DNA from: Allosediminivita pacifica
GTDB taxonomy: Bacteria; Pseudomonadota; Alphaproteobacteria; Rhodobacterales; Rhodobacteraceae
Assembly: GCF_003054175.1 (NCBI RefSeq)
Contig: NZ_QBKN01000013.1
Coordinates: forward strand, 1-64,000
Direction of reading: 5' to 3'
DNA: 64,000 nucleotides
Position numbers and translations under genes: made by a program. Every line of letters starts with the position of its first letter. The first letter of the stretch is position 1. Positions 1-6,833 of the stretch are shown one piece after another. Under the pieces are notes generated by a model that was not told the DNA's origin, made no database searches, and saw only the letters and a program-made list of their open reading frames with translations.

Positions 1-119
1 GGATCCCAGTAGGTCAGGCTGAAGTAGAAGGAGGCCACCGTCGGAACGATGAACAGCACCACGAAGATCGCCCCGCCGGGGATCAGGAACCAGTAGGGAT
101 AGGCTGAGCTGCGTCTCAT
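1..119 (-). CDS. Sugar ABC transporter permease, N-terminal fragment (cut by window edge)
   Basis: Only the first 39 or so codons are inside the window, starting from the ATG at 119 on the minus strand. After a short basic N-terminus the translation becomes a hydrophobic first membrane segment (FLIPGGAIFVVLFIVPTVAS) followed by FYFSLTYWD. This matches the start of MalF/UgpA-type inner-membrane permeases of CUT1 carbohydrate importers. It lies 81 nt downstream of a solute-binding protein gene on the same strand, so it is probably the first permease of that transporter. The substrate cannot be told from this fragment. Confidence 0.75.
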   Translation of the reverse strand, partial: MRRSSAYPYWFLIPGGAIFVVLFIVPTVASFYFSLTYWD

Positions 120-149
120 TCGCGGCCTCTCGGGAGACGTTTCCTTGAG

Positions 150-172
150 CCCCCCGCGTTGCGCGCGGGGGG
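150..172 (-). terminator. GC-rich stem-loop between binding protein and permease genes
   Basis: A nine-base-pair inverted repeat (CCCCCCGCG at 150-158, CGCGGGGGG at 164-172) with a 5-nt loop sits between the binding-protein stop codon and the permease start. There is no T-run on the minus-strand 3' side, so it is not a classic terminator. In ABC operons such hairpins often stabilise the upstream message or attenuate read-through, which keeps binding protein above permease. That role is inferred here. Confidence 0.5.
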
Positions 173-200
173 ACGGTTTCGGTGCGTTTTCCGGCGGGGA

Positions 201-1481
201 TCACCAGTTCGGCAGACCCAGCTGACGCGCCTGCTTGGCCACGTCCGCGTCGTAGCGTTCCGCCGCGCTCTGCGCCTCGCGGATGCCCGAGCCGACCTCG
301 ACCGTCAGCTGCTCCAGCGCGGGTCCTTTGACCGGCGACAGGAACTCGAGCGCGGGGTAAGTGCGGCCCTCTTCCTCGAAGTAGGGCAGCATGTCCGAGA
401 CCGACGGCGGCACGTCGTCGGGCAGGGTACAGCCCTCGACGAGGTAGGGACCGGCGGCACCGACGCGCTCGGTGATCGCGTCGCAGCCCTCGGGGGTCGC
501 CACGAAGTTCAGGAAATCCTTGGCGATCTCGGGGTGCTCGGAGCCGCGCGGGATGTAGAAGGCCGCCGGCATCCAGACGGTCAGGCCGTTGGCCCCGGCA
601 TCGTCGCCGGGCAGGGCGAAGAAGCCCACGTCCTGCAGCTGGTCGGGCGAGTTCTGCTGGATCGCGCCGATGGCGAAGGTCAGCATCGGGTAGTGCACGC
701 CTTCGCCGCTGGCGACCATGGCCAGCCCGTCATCCAGCGTCGCGGCACCGAAATCCTCGTTCATGTAACCGGACTCGTGCATGTCCTGGATGCGTTCGAA
801 GCCGCGCAGCGCCGCCGGGTCGGTGGCGAACTTGGCCTCGTTGGCGGTGAAGGCCTCGGCGAAGCCGGGGCTGTCCTGCTGCACGTTGTAGAAGTCCGCG
901 AGGAAGGTGATCTGGCTGGTCCAGCTGTCGCGGTAGGTCTGGATGATCGGCGCCTTGTCCGTCGCCTCGGCGATGGCGGCGTTGTTCTCCATGAACTGAT
1001 CCCAGGTCAGCGGCACCTCGAGGCCAAGCTCCTCGTAGGTGGGCATGTGATAGAGGATGCCGCCGCCCATGGCAGGCTGGATCGGCACGCCGAAGGCATT
1101 GCCCTCGTCGTCGGACACGGTGGCAATGAAGCTCTCGTTCATCGCGTCGAAGTTCTTGATGTCGTTGATCGGCATCAGCGTCCGCGACGGACGCAGCGCC
1201 TGCAGCAGCGAGCCGGAGTTGTACTGGAAGATGTCCGCCATCTCGCCCGTGGCGAGGCGCGTCTTGATGATGTTGTCACCTTCCGACCCGCCGGGGCGGA
1301 TCTCGATGTTGAAGGTCACGTCCGGGTTGCGCTCGGTATAGGCCTCGGTCAGCGCCTCGGCCGCGGCGACCGTGTCGACGTTGTTGCCGACGAGCATCGT
1401 CAGCTCCTGCGCCGATGCCGCGCCGCCCAGCACGAGCGAGAGCGTCGCCAGTGCGGTCTGTGTTTTCAGTCGGGTCGTCAT
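201..1481 (-). CDS. Extracellular sugar-binding protein of a CUT1 ABC transporter (copy 1)
   Basis: A 426-residue periplasmic solute-binding protein (family 1, MalE/UgpB-like) that would deliver a carbohydrate to the adjacent permease. Residues 1-24 form a Sec signal peptide ending ASA before QELTMLVGNN. The IEIRPGGSEGD segment and the C-terminal FLSPVKGPALEQLTVEVGSG are typical of the fold. It is very similar over its whole length to the protein at 2811-4085, for example a near-identical C-terminus, so the two are paralogues. The gene is divergent from the LacI regulator, which makes that regulator its likely controller. The substrate is inferred to be a sugar released from, or related to, rhamnosides because of the neighbouring GH78 enzyme. 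Confidence 0.9.
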   Translation of the reverse strand: MTTRLKTQTALATLSLVLGGAASAQELTMLVGNNVDTVAAAEALTEAYTERNPDVTFNIEIRPGGSEGDNIIKTRLATGEMADIFQYNSGSLLQALRPSRTLMPINDIKNFDAMNESFIATVSDDEGNAFGVPIQPAMGGGILYHMPTYEELGLEVPLTWDQFMENNAAIAEATDKAPIIQTYRDSWTSQITFLADFYNVQQDSPGFAEAFTANEAKFATDPAALRGFERIQDMHESGYMNEDFGAATLDDGLAMVASGEGVHYPMLTFAIGAIQQNSPDQLQDVGFFALPGDDAGANGLTVWMPAAFYIPRGSEHPEIAKDFLNFVATPEGCDAITERVGAAGPYLVEGCTLPDDVPPSVSDMLPYFEEEGRTYPALEFLSPVKGPALEQLTVEVGSGIREAQSAAERYDADVAKQARQLGLPNW

Positions 1482-1653
1482 GTCGGGTCTCCTCCCTGGA
1501 TAGTGTTCAGAACGTCAGACGTCGTGGGGTCCGCACGCCGGACATCCCGGTCTCGACAGGCCGCGCGCCTTCCGGGGCGTGCTTTCGGTACGTAGGTGCA
1601 TGCGGGTCCCCTCCCGTGGTTCGGCGCGCATCGGTCTCCCGGCGATGGCACCA

Positions 1654-1669
1654 TGGAAAACGTTACACA
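1654..1669. promoter_or_regulatory. Candidate LacI-family operator (AACGTT core)
   Basis: An AACGTT core at 1659-1664 within TGGAAAACGTTACACA lies between the divergent binding-protein and LacI genes. LacI-family operators commonly centre on a CG inside an A/T-flanked palindrome. The same core occurs twice before the rhamnosidase gene at 6468 and 6480, which supports one shared regulon. The call rests on pattern and position only. Confidence 0.5.
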
Positions 1670-1733
1670 TTATCGGCTGGCAGCCAAGACACGATTCCGC
1701 TAAGTTCAGCGCGTTTGACAGGAGGATGCCGCT

Positions 1734-2756
1734 ATTCGCGCACAACCGGATACGTCGCGGCCCCGCCGCGTCACGATCAAGGCCGTCGCCAGCGACGCAG
1801 GCGTCTCGGTGGCCGCGGTCTCCAAGGTTCTCAACAACGGCTACGGTGTCAGCGCGGACATGCGCGACAGGGTGCTGCGCTCGGTCGAGAAGCTCGGCTA
1901 CCGGCCCAGCTTCGCGGCGCGCGGCATGCGCGGGGCGACCGATACCATCGGCGTGCTGCTCGTTGACATGCGCAACCCCTTCCTCGCGGGGCTCACCGAA
2001 GGCATCAAGTCCGATCTCGCCAGCGAGGGAAAGGTCATGATGATGTCCGTGGGCGAGGCCGAGATGTCGATCGAGAGTTCGCTCATCGACGCGATGATCG
2101 ACATGCGCATGGACGGCGTGATCCTGGTCGCGCCCTGCCTGACCACCGACATTCTCTCCGATTATGCCAGTCAGATCCCGACCGTCGTCATCGGCCACCA
2201 CGACCCCGAGGCCGAGGGCTTCGACACCGTGAACAGCGACGACTGTGCCGGCGCGCAGCTTGCCGTGGAACACCTCATCGCGCGGGGCCACGAGGACATC
2301 TGGATGCTCACTGCGCCGCTGCGTCCCGGCGGCAAGGAGGTCTTCCACATGCGCGAACGCGGCTACCGGCTCGCCATGGAACAGGCGGGCCTTGCCGACC
2401 GAATGCACGTGATCCGGTCCGATACCAGCCTCGGCGACAATCCCGATGAGCTCGTCGCGTTGCTCGATGACATCCCCCGGCCGGGTGCCGTCTTCTGCTG
2501 GAGCGACATACATGCCATTCCGCTTCTCACGATGGCGCGCGAACGCGGACTCCGGGTCCCCCGGGATCTGGCCATCGTGGGCTACGACAACACGCCGACG
2601 GCCGCGCTGCCGCCCATCGGGCTCACCTCCGTCGAACAGCACGCCGACCAGCTCGGCCGCCAGGCCGCGGCCACCATGTTGCGTCGTGTCGCTGAGGGGT
2701 CTCATGGGAAGCATGTCCTGATCCAACCGAATCTCGTTCCGCGCGCGAGCAGCTGA
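1734..2756 (+). CDS. LacI-family transcriptional regulator, probable ATT start codon
   Basis: A LacI/GalR repressor of about 340 residues. The N-terminal helix-turn-helix reads VTIKAVASDAGVSVAAVSKV, followed by the hinge-helix region (LNNGYGV to RPSFAARGM) and a periplasmic-binding-protein-like effector domain with the usual IGVLLVDMRNPF and AIVGYDNTPTAALPPIGLTS segments. The start is unusual. The only ATG/GTG/TTG start in frame is GTG 1809, which would delete the first recognition helices. A strong AGGAGG (1720-1725) sits 8 nt before ATT 1734, giving MRAQPDTSRPRRVTIK as the N-terminus. An in-frame TGA at 1716-1718 closes the frame upstream. It likely controls the two flanking sugar-binding-protein operons. 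Confidence 0.85.
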   Translation: MRAQPDTSRPRRVTIKAVASDAGVSVAAVSKVLNNGYGVSADMRDRVLRSVEKLGYRPSFAARGMRGATDTIGVLLVDMRNPFLAGLTEGIKSDLASEGKVMMMSVGEAEMSIESSLIDAMIDMRMDGVILVAPCLTTDILSDYASQIPTVVIGHHDPEAEGFDTVNSDDCAGAQLAVEHLIARGHEDIWMLTAPLRPGGKEVFHMRERGYRLAMEQAGLADRMHVIRSDTSLGDNPDELVALLDDIPRPGAVFCWSDIHAIPLLTMARERGLRVPRDLAIVGYDNTPTAALPPIGLTSVEQHADQLGRQAAATMLRRVAEGSHGKHVLIQPNLVPRASS

Positions 2757-2779
2757 AAGGCTGCCGGCGCGGAGTGGAC

Positions 2780-2800
2780 GGCGGGCCGAAATGACCCGCC
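2780..2800. terminator. Hairpin between convergent lacI-type and binding-protein genes
   Basis: GGCGGG at 2780-2785 pairs with CCCGCC at 2795-2800 across a 9-nt loop, in the 54-nt gap where two genes converge. There is no T-tract. The position suits a bidirectional transcription-end structure, but the stem is short. Confidence 0.3.
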
Positions 2801-2810
2801 ACCCGTGGTC

Positions 2811-4085
2811 TTACCAGTTCTCGAGACCCAGCTGGCGCGCCTGCTTGGCTACGTCCTGGTCGTAGAGCTCGGCGGCGCTCTGCGCTTCGCGGATGCCCGA
2901 TCCCACCTCGACGGTCAGCTGCTCCAGCGAGGGCCCCTTGAGCGGCGACACGAACTCGAGCGCCGGCGCGGTGCGGCCTTCCTCCTCGAAATAGGGCAGC
3001 AGCTCGGCGATGCCGGGCAGCACGTCGTCGGGCAGGGTGCAGCCCTCGACCACGAAGGGTCCGACCGCGCCGATGGTGTCGAGGATCACCTCGCAGCCAT
3101 CGGTCGAGGCGACGAAGTTCAGGAAGTCCTTGGCCAGTTCCTGGTTCTCGCTCGACTTCGGGATGTAGTAGGAATCCGGCACCCAGACGGTCAGCCCGTT
3201 GTCCTCGGGGTCGTCGTTGGGCATGCCGAAGATGCCCACGTTTTCAAGCAGTTCCGGGTTGTTCTGCTTCAGCGCGTTGAAGCCCACCGTCAGCATAGGG
3301 TAGTGCACGCCCTCGCCGCTGCCGACCATCCGGAGCCCTTCGTTGTAGCTCGCCGCAGCGTAGTCCTCGTTGACGTAGCCCGACTCGTGCACCTGCTGAA
3401 GCCGCTCGAAGCTGCGCAGTGCCGCCGGCGTGGTCGCGAACTTGGTCTCGTTCGCGGTGAACTCCTCTGCGAAATCGGGGGCTTCGGACTGCACGTTGTA
3501 GTAGTCGGCCAGCACGATGATCTGGCTGGTCCAGGTGTCGCCGTAGGTCTGGATGATGGGCGCCTTGTCGGTCTGCTCGGCAATTGCGGCGTTGTTCGCC
3601 ATGAACTCGTCCCAGGTGGTCGGTACCTCGAGCCCCAGCTCCTCGTAGGTGGGCCGGTGGTAGAAGATCCCGCCCGCGCTGAAGGGCTTCCACGGCACGC
3701 CGTAGATGCTGCCCTCGTCGTCCGACACCGTCTCGGTGTAGGTCTCGGGCAGGCGGTCCATGGCCTCGATGTCGTTGAGCGGCACCAGCGTCCGGCTCGG
3801 CCGCAGCGCCTGCAGCAGGGCGCCCGAGTTGTTCTCGAAGATGTCGGCCATCTCGCCGGTCACCAGGCGCGTCATGACGAGGTTGTCGCCCTCGGATCCG
3901 CCGGGGCGGATCTCGATGTCGAAGGTCACGTCCGGGTTCTGCTCGGTATAGGCCGCGGACAGGGCCTCGGCGATCGCGACCATGTCGGAATCGTTGCCGA
4001 TCAGCATCGACAGCTCCTCCGCCGAGGCGGAGCCGCCGGCCAGGATCAGTGCAAGCGCAGTTGCGGTCTTCGTGGTGTAGGTCAT
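2811..4085 (-). CDS. Extracellular sugar-binding protein of a CUT1 ABC transporter (copy 2)
   Basis: A 424-residue periplasmic binding protein, paralogous to the 201-1481 product. By eye about two thirds of aligned residues match, and the C-terminus is nearly identical (SGIREAQSAAE then DVAKQARQLGL). The ATG at 4085 is chosen because GGGAGG precedes it and it starts a clear signal peptide (MTYTTKTATALALILAGGSASA). It lies 49 nt downstream of the rhamnosidase gene on the same strand, so the two probably share a transcript. No second permease set is visible, so both binding proteins may feed the same membrane complex with different sugar preference. That is inference. Confidence 0.9.
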   Translation of the reverse strand: MTYTTKTATALALILAGGSASAEELSMLIGNDSDMVAIAEALSAAYTEQNPDVTFDIEIRPGGSEGDNLVMTRLVTGEMADIFENNSGALLQALRPSRTLVPLNDIEAMDRLPETYTETVSDDEGSIYGVPWKPFSAGGIFYHRPTYEELGLEVPTTWDEFMANNAAIAEQTDKAPIIQTYGDTWTSQIIVLADYYNVQSEAPDFAEEFTANETKFATTPAALRSFERLQQVHESGYVNEDYAAASYNEGLRMVGSGEGVHYPMLTVGFNALKQNNPELLENVGIFGMPNDDPEDNGLTVWVPDSYYIPKSSENQELAKDFLNFVASTDGCEVILDTIGAVGPFVVEGCTLPDDVLPGIAELLPYFEEEGRTAPALEFVSPLKGPSLEQLTVEVGSGIREAQSAAELYDQDVAKQARQLGLENW

Positions 4086-4134
4086 GGTTTCCTCCCAAAA
4101 TGCCCGGCGTGGCCGGGCGATTCTCGACTTCCGC

Positions 4135-6411
4135 TCACCCGCCCAGTGCAAAGGTGAACTCGTGGGTGCCGGGGCCATGGGTTCCTCCCCCCAGCGCGTC
4201 ATCCGCGTGCGCCTCGACGCCCTCGGGCAGGGTGACCCGGTAGGTCACCTGCCCCTCCTCGATCCGCCATCCGGCCTCGATCCGGCCGTGTCGGCAATCG
4301 TGCCACATCTCGACATGCCCCAGCCCGGGCAGCACCCGGGGCGACAGGCGAACCTTGTCGAAGCCGGGCCCGTCCTCGGACGGCGTCACGCCGGCGACGT
4401 CCTCGAAAAGCCATTGGCACACCGCGCCGTAGGCGTAGTGGTTGTAGCTGTTCATGGAGGGTTCGTAGATCGTGCCGTCGGGACCGATGGCATCCCAGCG
4501 TTCCCAGATCGTCGTCGCGCCCTGGTCCACCTGGTAGAGCCATCCGGGCACCTTGCGGTTGAGAAAGACCTTCTCGGCGGTCTCGGTCAGTCCGACCTTG
4601 CACAGCGCCGGTAGCAGGGCAGGGGTCCCGATGAACCCCGTCCCGATCAGGTAATGCGCGTCCTCCACCGACTTGCGGAAATACTCGGTCGCGGCGGGCA
4701 CGTGTTCCTCGGGCACGAGGTCGTGGAGCAGCGCCAGCGCGTAGGAGGTCTGGTCGTTGTGTCCCAGCCGCCCAGACGGCGCGATGAACTCGTGCGCGAA
4801 GGCCGCCTTGATTTGCTCCGCCCGCGCCGCCAGCCGCTGCGCCTCGGCCTCTTCGCCCAGGATCCCGGCGATGCGTGAGGTCAGCTGCACCGAGATGAAG
4901 TGCGAGATCGTCGCCGCGCAATCCTCGCCGATGGTGGGGCGCGGCTTGCGGTTGTCGCCCGTGGGCTGCAGCCAGTCGCCGAAGGTGAACCCGTCCACCG
5001 GCCACTCGGCATTGGGATGGATCACCGGCCCGCCCGAGATGTTCCACATGTAGTCCAGCCACTTGAGCATCGCCGGGAAGCACTCGCGCAGCGCGTCCGT
5101 GTCGCCGTAATGCAGATAGAGCTGCCAGGGCATTTCGGTGATGACATCGCCCCAGCCGGTCGACCCGGCCCAGTCGCCGTGGCCCTCGGCGACCCGCGTG
5201 GCGTCCGGCGAATAATGCGGGATCGCGCCGTTCTCGCGCTGGTCGTGCATCACGTCGCGCAGGTACTTGCGGAAGAACTCCTTCACGTCCGCCATCCAGC
5301 AGGCGGTGCCCGCGAAAACCTGCGCGTCGCCGGTCCAGCCCATGCGCTCGTCGCGCTGCGGACAGTCGGTCGGCACCTCGATGAAGTTGCCCAGCAGCGA
5401 CCAGGCGGTGTTCTGTACCAGCCGGTCGACGGCGGGTTCGCCCGTTGTCACGCCGCCCTCGATCTCGTGGACCGAGGAAATCGGGAAGGAGGTCACCGCG
5501 GTGACCTCGGCATCGCCCGTCACCGTGATGCGGGCGAAACGATACCCCATGAACGAGAATACCGGTTCGTAGGTCTCATCCCCTTCACCCTTCAGCGTGT
5601 AGCGGTAGGCGCCTCGCGCGCTGCGGTAGTTGCGGTTGTCGAAGGCCCGGTCGGGGCCCAGCACCTCGGAATGCTCGACGTAGACCTCGGCGCCCGGTTT
5701 GCCCTTCACGGTGATCCGCACCAGCCCGCCCACGTTCTGGCCGAAGTCGTGCAGGCTGCGGCCCTCCGCGTCGGTCCAGCTCTCGACCGGTTCCAGCGGC
5801 GCGAGGTGGCGCACCGTCGGCGCCTCCTGCGGCACCAGCCGTCCTGTGTCGAAGGGCAGCACCTCCACCGACTCGTCCCGCGCCGCTCCTTCAAGCCGCG
5901 CGTCGTAGTCCTCGCCGTAGTAGATGCCCGAGCGGGTCACCGGGATCAGCCCCGCCGACCACGATCCGTCGGTCCGGCACAGGACCGTCTCGCCCTCGGT
6001 GATCTCGGCGATGGCGCCGACCCGGTCGCCCCATAGATTGCCCGGGCGCACGGCCCGCGCCATGAGCGGAGACCGATACCAGCCGTCGCCCAGCCAGATC
6101 TCGATACGGTTTTCGCCTTCGGTCACGAGGTCGCTGACGTCGTAGCTCTGGTAGGCAATGCGGTCGTCGTAGTTGGTCCAGCCGGGGGTCAGAAGATCCT
6201 CGCCGACGCGGGTGCCGTTGAGAAACACGCGATAAAGGCCCTGGGCCGAGGCACGCAGGATTTTCGTGCCGCCTGCCTTCGCGGTGAAGCTGGTCGCGAC
6301 GCATCGGGCTTCGTGCCCGTCACCTGCATCGTGTGCCGGCGAGATCATCTCGGCGGTCCACTGGTATGCGGTCGCGCGGGACTGCTCGCCGAGGCCTGTC
6401 TGACCATCCAT
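4135..6411 (-). CDS. Alpha-L-rhamnosidase, glycoside hydrolase family 78
   Basis: Hydrolyses terminal alpha-L-rhamnose from glycosides or polysaccharides. The roughly 758-residue product has the N-terminal beta-rich domains of bacterial rhamnosidases and a six-hairpin catalytic core with the diagnostic VPTDCPQRDERMGWTGDAQ near residues 345-363 (acidic catalytic residues). DWLQPTGDNRKPRPTIGEDC and YNHYAYGAVCQWLFEDVAG follow. No signal peptide is visible, so it likely acts in the cytoplasm on imported rhamnosides. An upstream ATG at 6465 is open, but GGGGGGAG sits 8 nt before the ATG at 6411 and nothing comparable precedes 6465 or 6438, so 6411 is preferred. It heads a transcript with the second binding protein. 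Confidence 0.9.
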   Translation of the reverse strand: MDGQTGLGEQSRATAYQWTAEMISPAHDAGDGHEARCVATSFTAKAGGTKILRASAQGLYRVFLNGTRVGEDLLTPGWTNYDDRIAYQSYDVSDLVTEGENRIEIWLGDGWYRSPLMARAVRPGNLWGDRVGAIAEITEGETVLCRTDGSWSAGLIPVTRSGIYYGEDYDARLEGAARDESVEVLPFDTGRLVPQEAPTVRHLAPLEPVESWTDAEGRSLHDFGQNVGGLVRITVKGKPGAEVYVEHSEVLGPDRAFDNRNYRSARGAYRYTLKGEGDETYEPVFSFMGYRFARITVTGDAEVTAVTSFPISSVHEIEGGVTTGEPAVDRLVQNTAWSLLGNFIEVPTDCPQRDERMGWTGDAQVFAGTACWMADVKEFFRKYLRDVMHDQRENGAIPHYSPDATRVAEGHGDWAGSTGWGDVITEMPWQLYLHYGDTDALRECFPAMLKWLDYMWNISGGPVIHPNAEWPVDGFTFGDWLQPTGDNRKPRPTIGEDCAATISHFISVQLTSRIAGILGEEAEAQRLAARAEQIKAAFAHEFIAPSGRLGHNDQTSYALALLHDLVPEEHVPAATEYFRKSVEDAHYLIGTGFIGTPALLPALCKVGLTETAEKVFLNRKVPGWLYQVDQGATTIWERWDAIGPDGTIYEPSMNSYNHYAYGAVCQWLFEDVAGVTPSEDGPGFDKVRLSPRVLPGLGHVEMWHDCRHGRIEAGWRIEEGQVTYRVTLPEGVEAHADDALGGGTHGPGTHEFTFALGG

Positions 6412-6465
6412 GACCTTGTCTCCCCCCTGGTCGTTCATGCCACGAGAGGCATGATTATTAAACAT

Positions 6466-6488
6466 AGAACGTTATAGATAACGTTTCA
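6466..6488. promoter_or_regulatory. Twin AACGTT LacI-type operator candidates upstream of the rhamnosidase
   Basis: AACGTT occurs at 6468-6473 and again at 6480-6485, with centres 12 bp apart. Both lie in an AT-rich stretch that must hold the rhamnosidase promoter. Flanks (GAACGTTATAG and ATAACGTTTCACA) resemble the site at 1654-1669. Spacing of about one helical turn suggests cooperative or overlapping binding by the LacI protein encoded between the binding-protein genes. Confidence 0.5.
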
Positions 6489-6714
6489 CACGATTAATCG
6501 GACGGCAAGTCGGAAATTTTTGTCATATTGCGCCGCTGTCTCGCGGCGGCCTGGTTGCGGCAAGGCAGGGGCGTTACGGCAGGACAGGCCATCCGCCTTG
6601 TGACGCGCTCCGGACCGCGATGGGGCGGCGGTCGGGCAGGGGGAAACCGACTCGGTGGCCACCGACCCGGCCGGCCCGAAAACGGCGCTGCGTCCCGTCG
6701 GCAAGAAGGACGCC
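6489..6714. other. Intergenic stretch with no recognised gene
   Basis: This part of the roughly 420-nt gap between the rhamnosidase start and the dnaE2 stop is GC-rich. It carries no ORF with a plausible ribosome site on either strand. It ends at the inverted-repeat element starting at 6715. I see no other structure in it. Confidence 0.5.
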
Positions 6715-6801
6715 TGTCCCGGGACATTCCTAATTTTTGGTTAAGTCGTCTCTGTAACTCATTGATTTATATAAGGCCGAAAGATGTCCCGGCCCGGGAC
6801 A
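6715..6801 (-). repeat. Dispersed intergenic palindromic element, copy A
   Basis: On the minus strand the element reads TGTCCCGGGCCGGGACA (a 17-bp hyphenated palindrome, 6785-6801), then a 58-nt A/T-richer interior, then the 12-bp perfect palindrome TGTCCCGGGACA (6715-6726). The interior contains AATCAATGAGTTACAGAGACG and TTAACC. Copy B at 38351-38432 has the same first palindrome, the same 58-nt interior length and the same conserved core. Copy A lies just 3' of dnaE2. It could be a terminator, a protein-binding site or a small non-coding mobile element; its function is unknown. Confidence 0.7.
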
Positions 6802-6833
6802 CCCCCGGGACGCGCCGGCGCATGGCCGGGATC

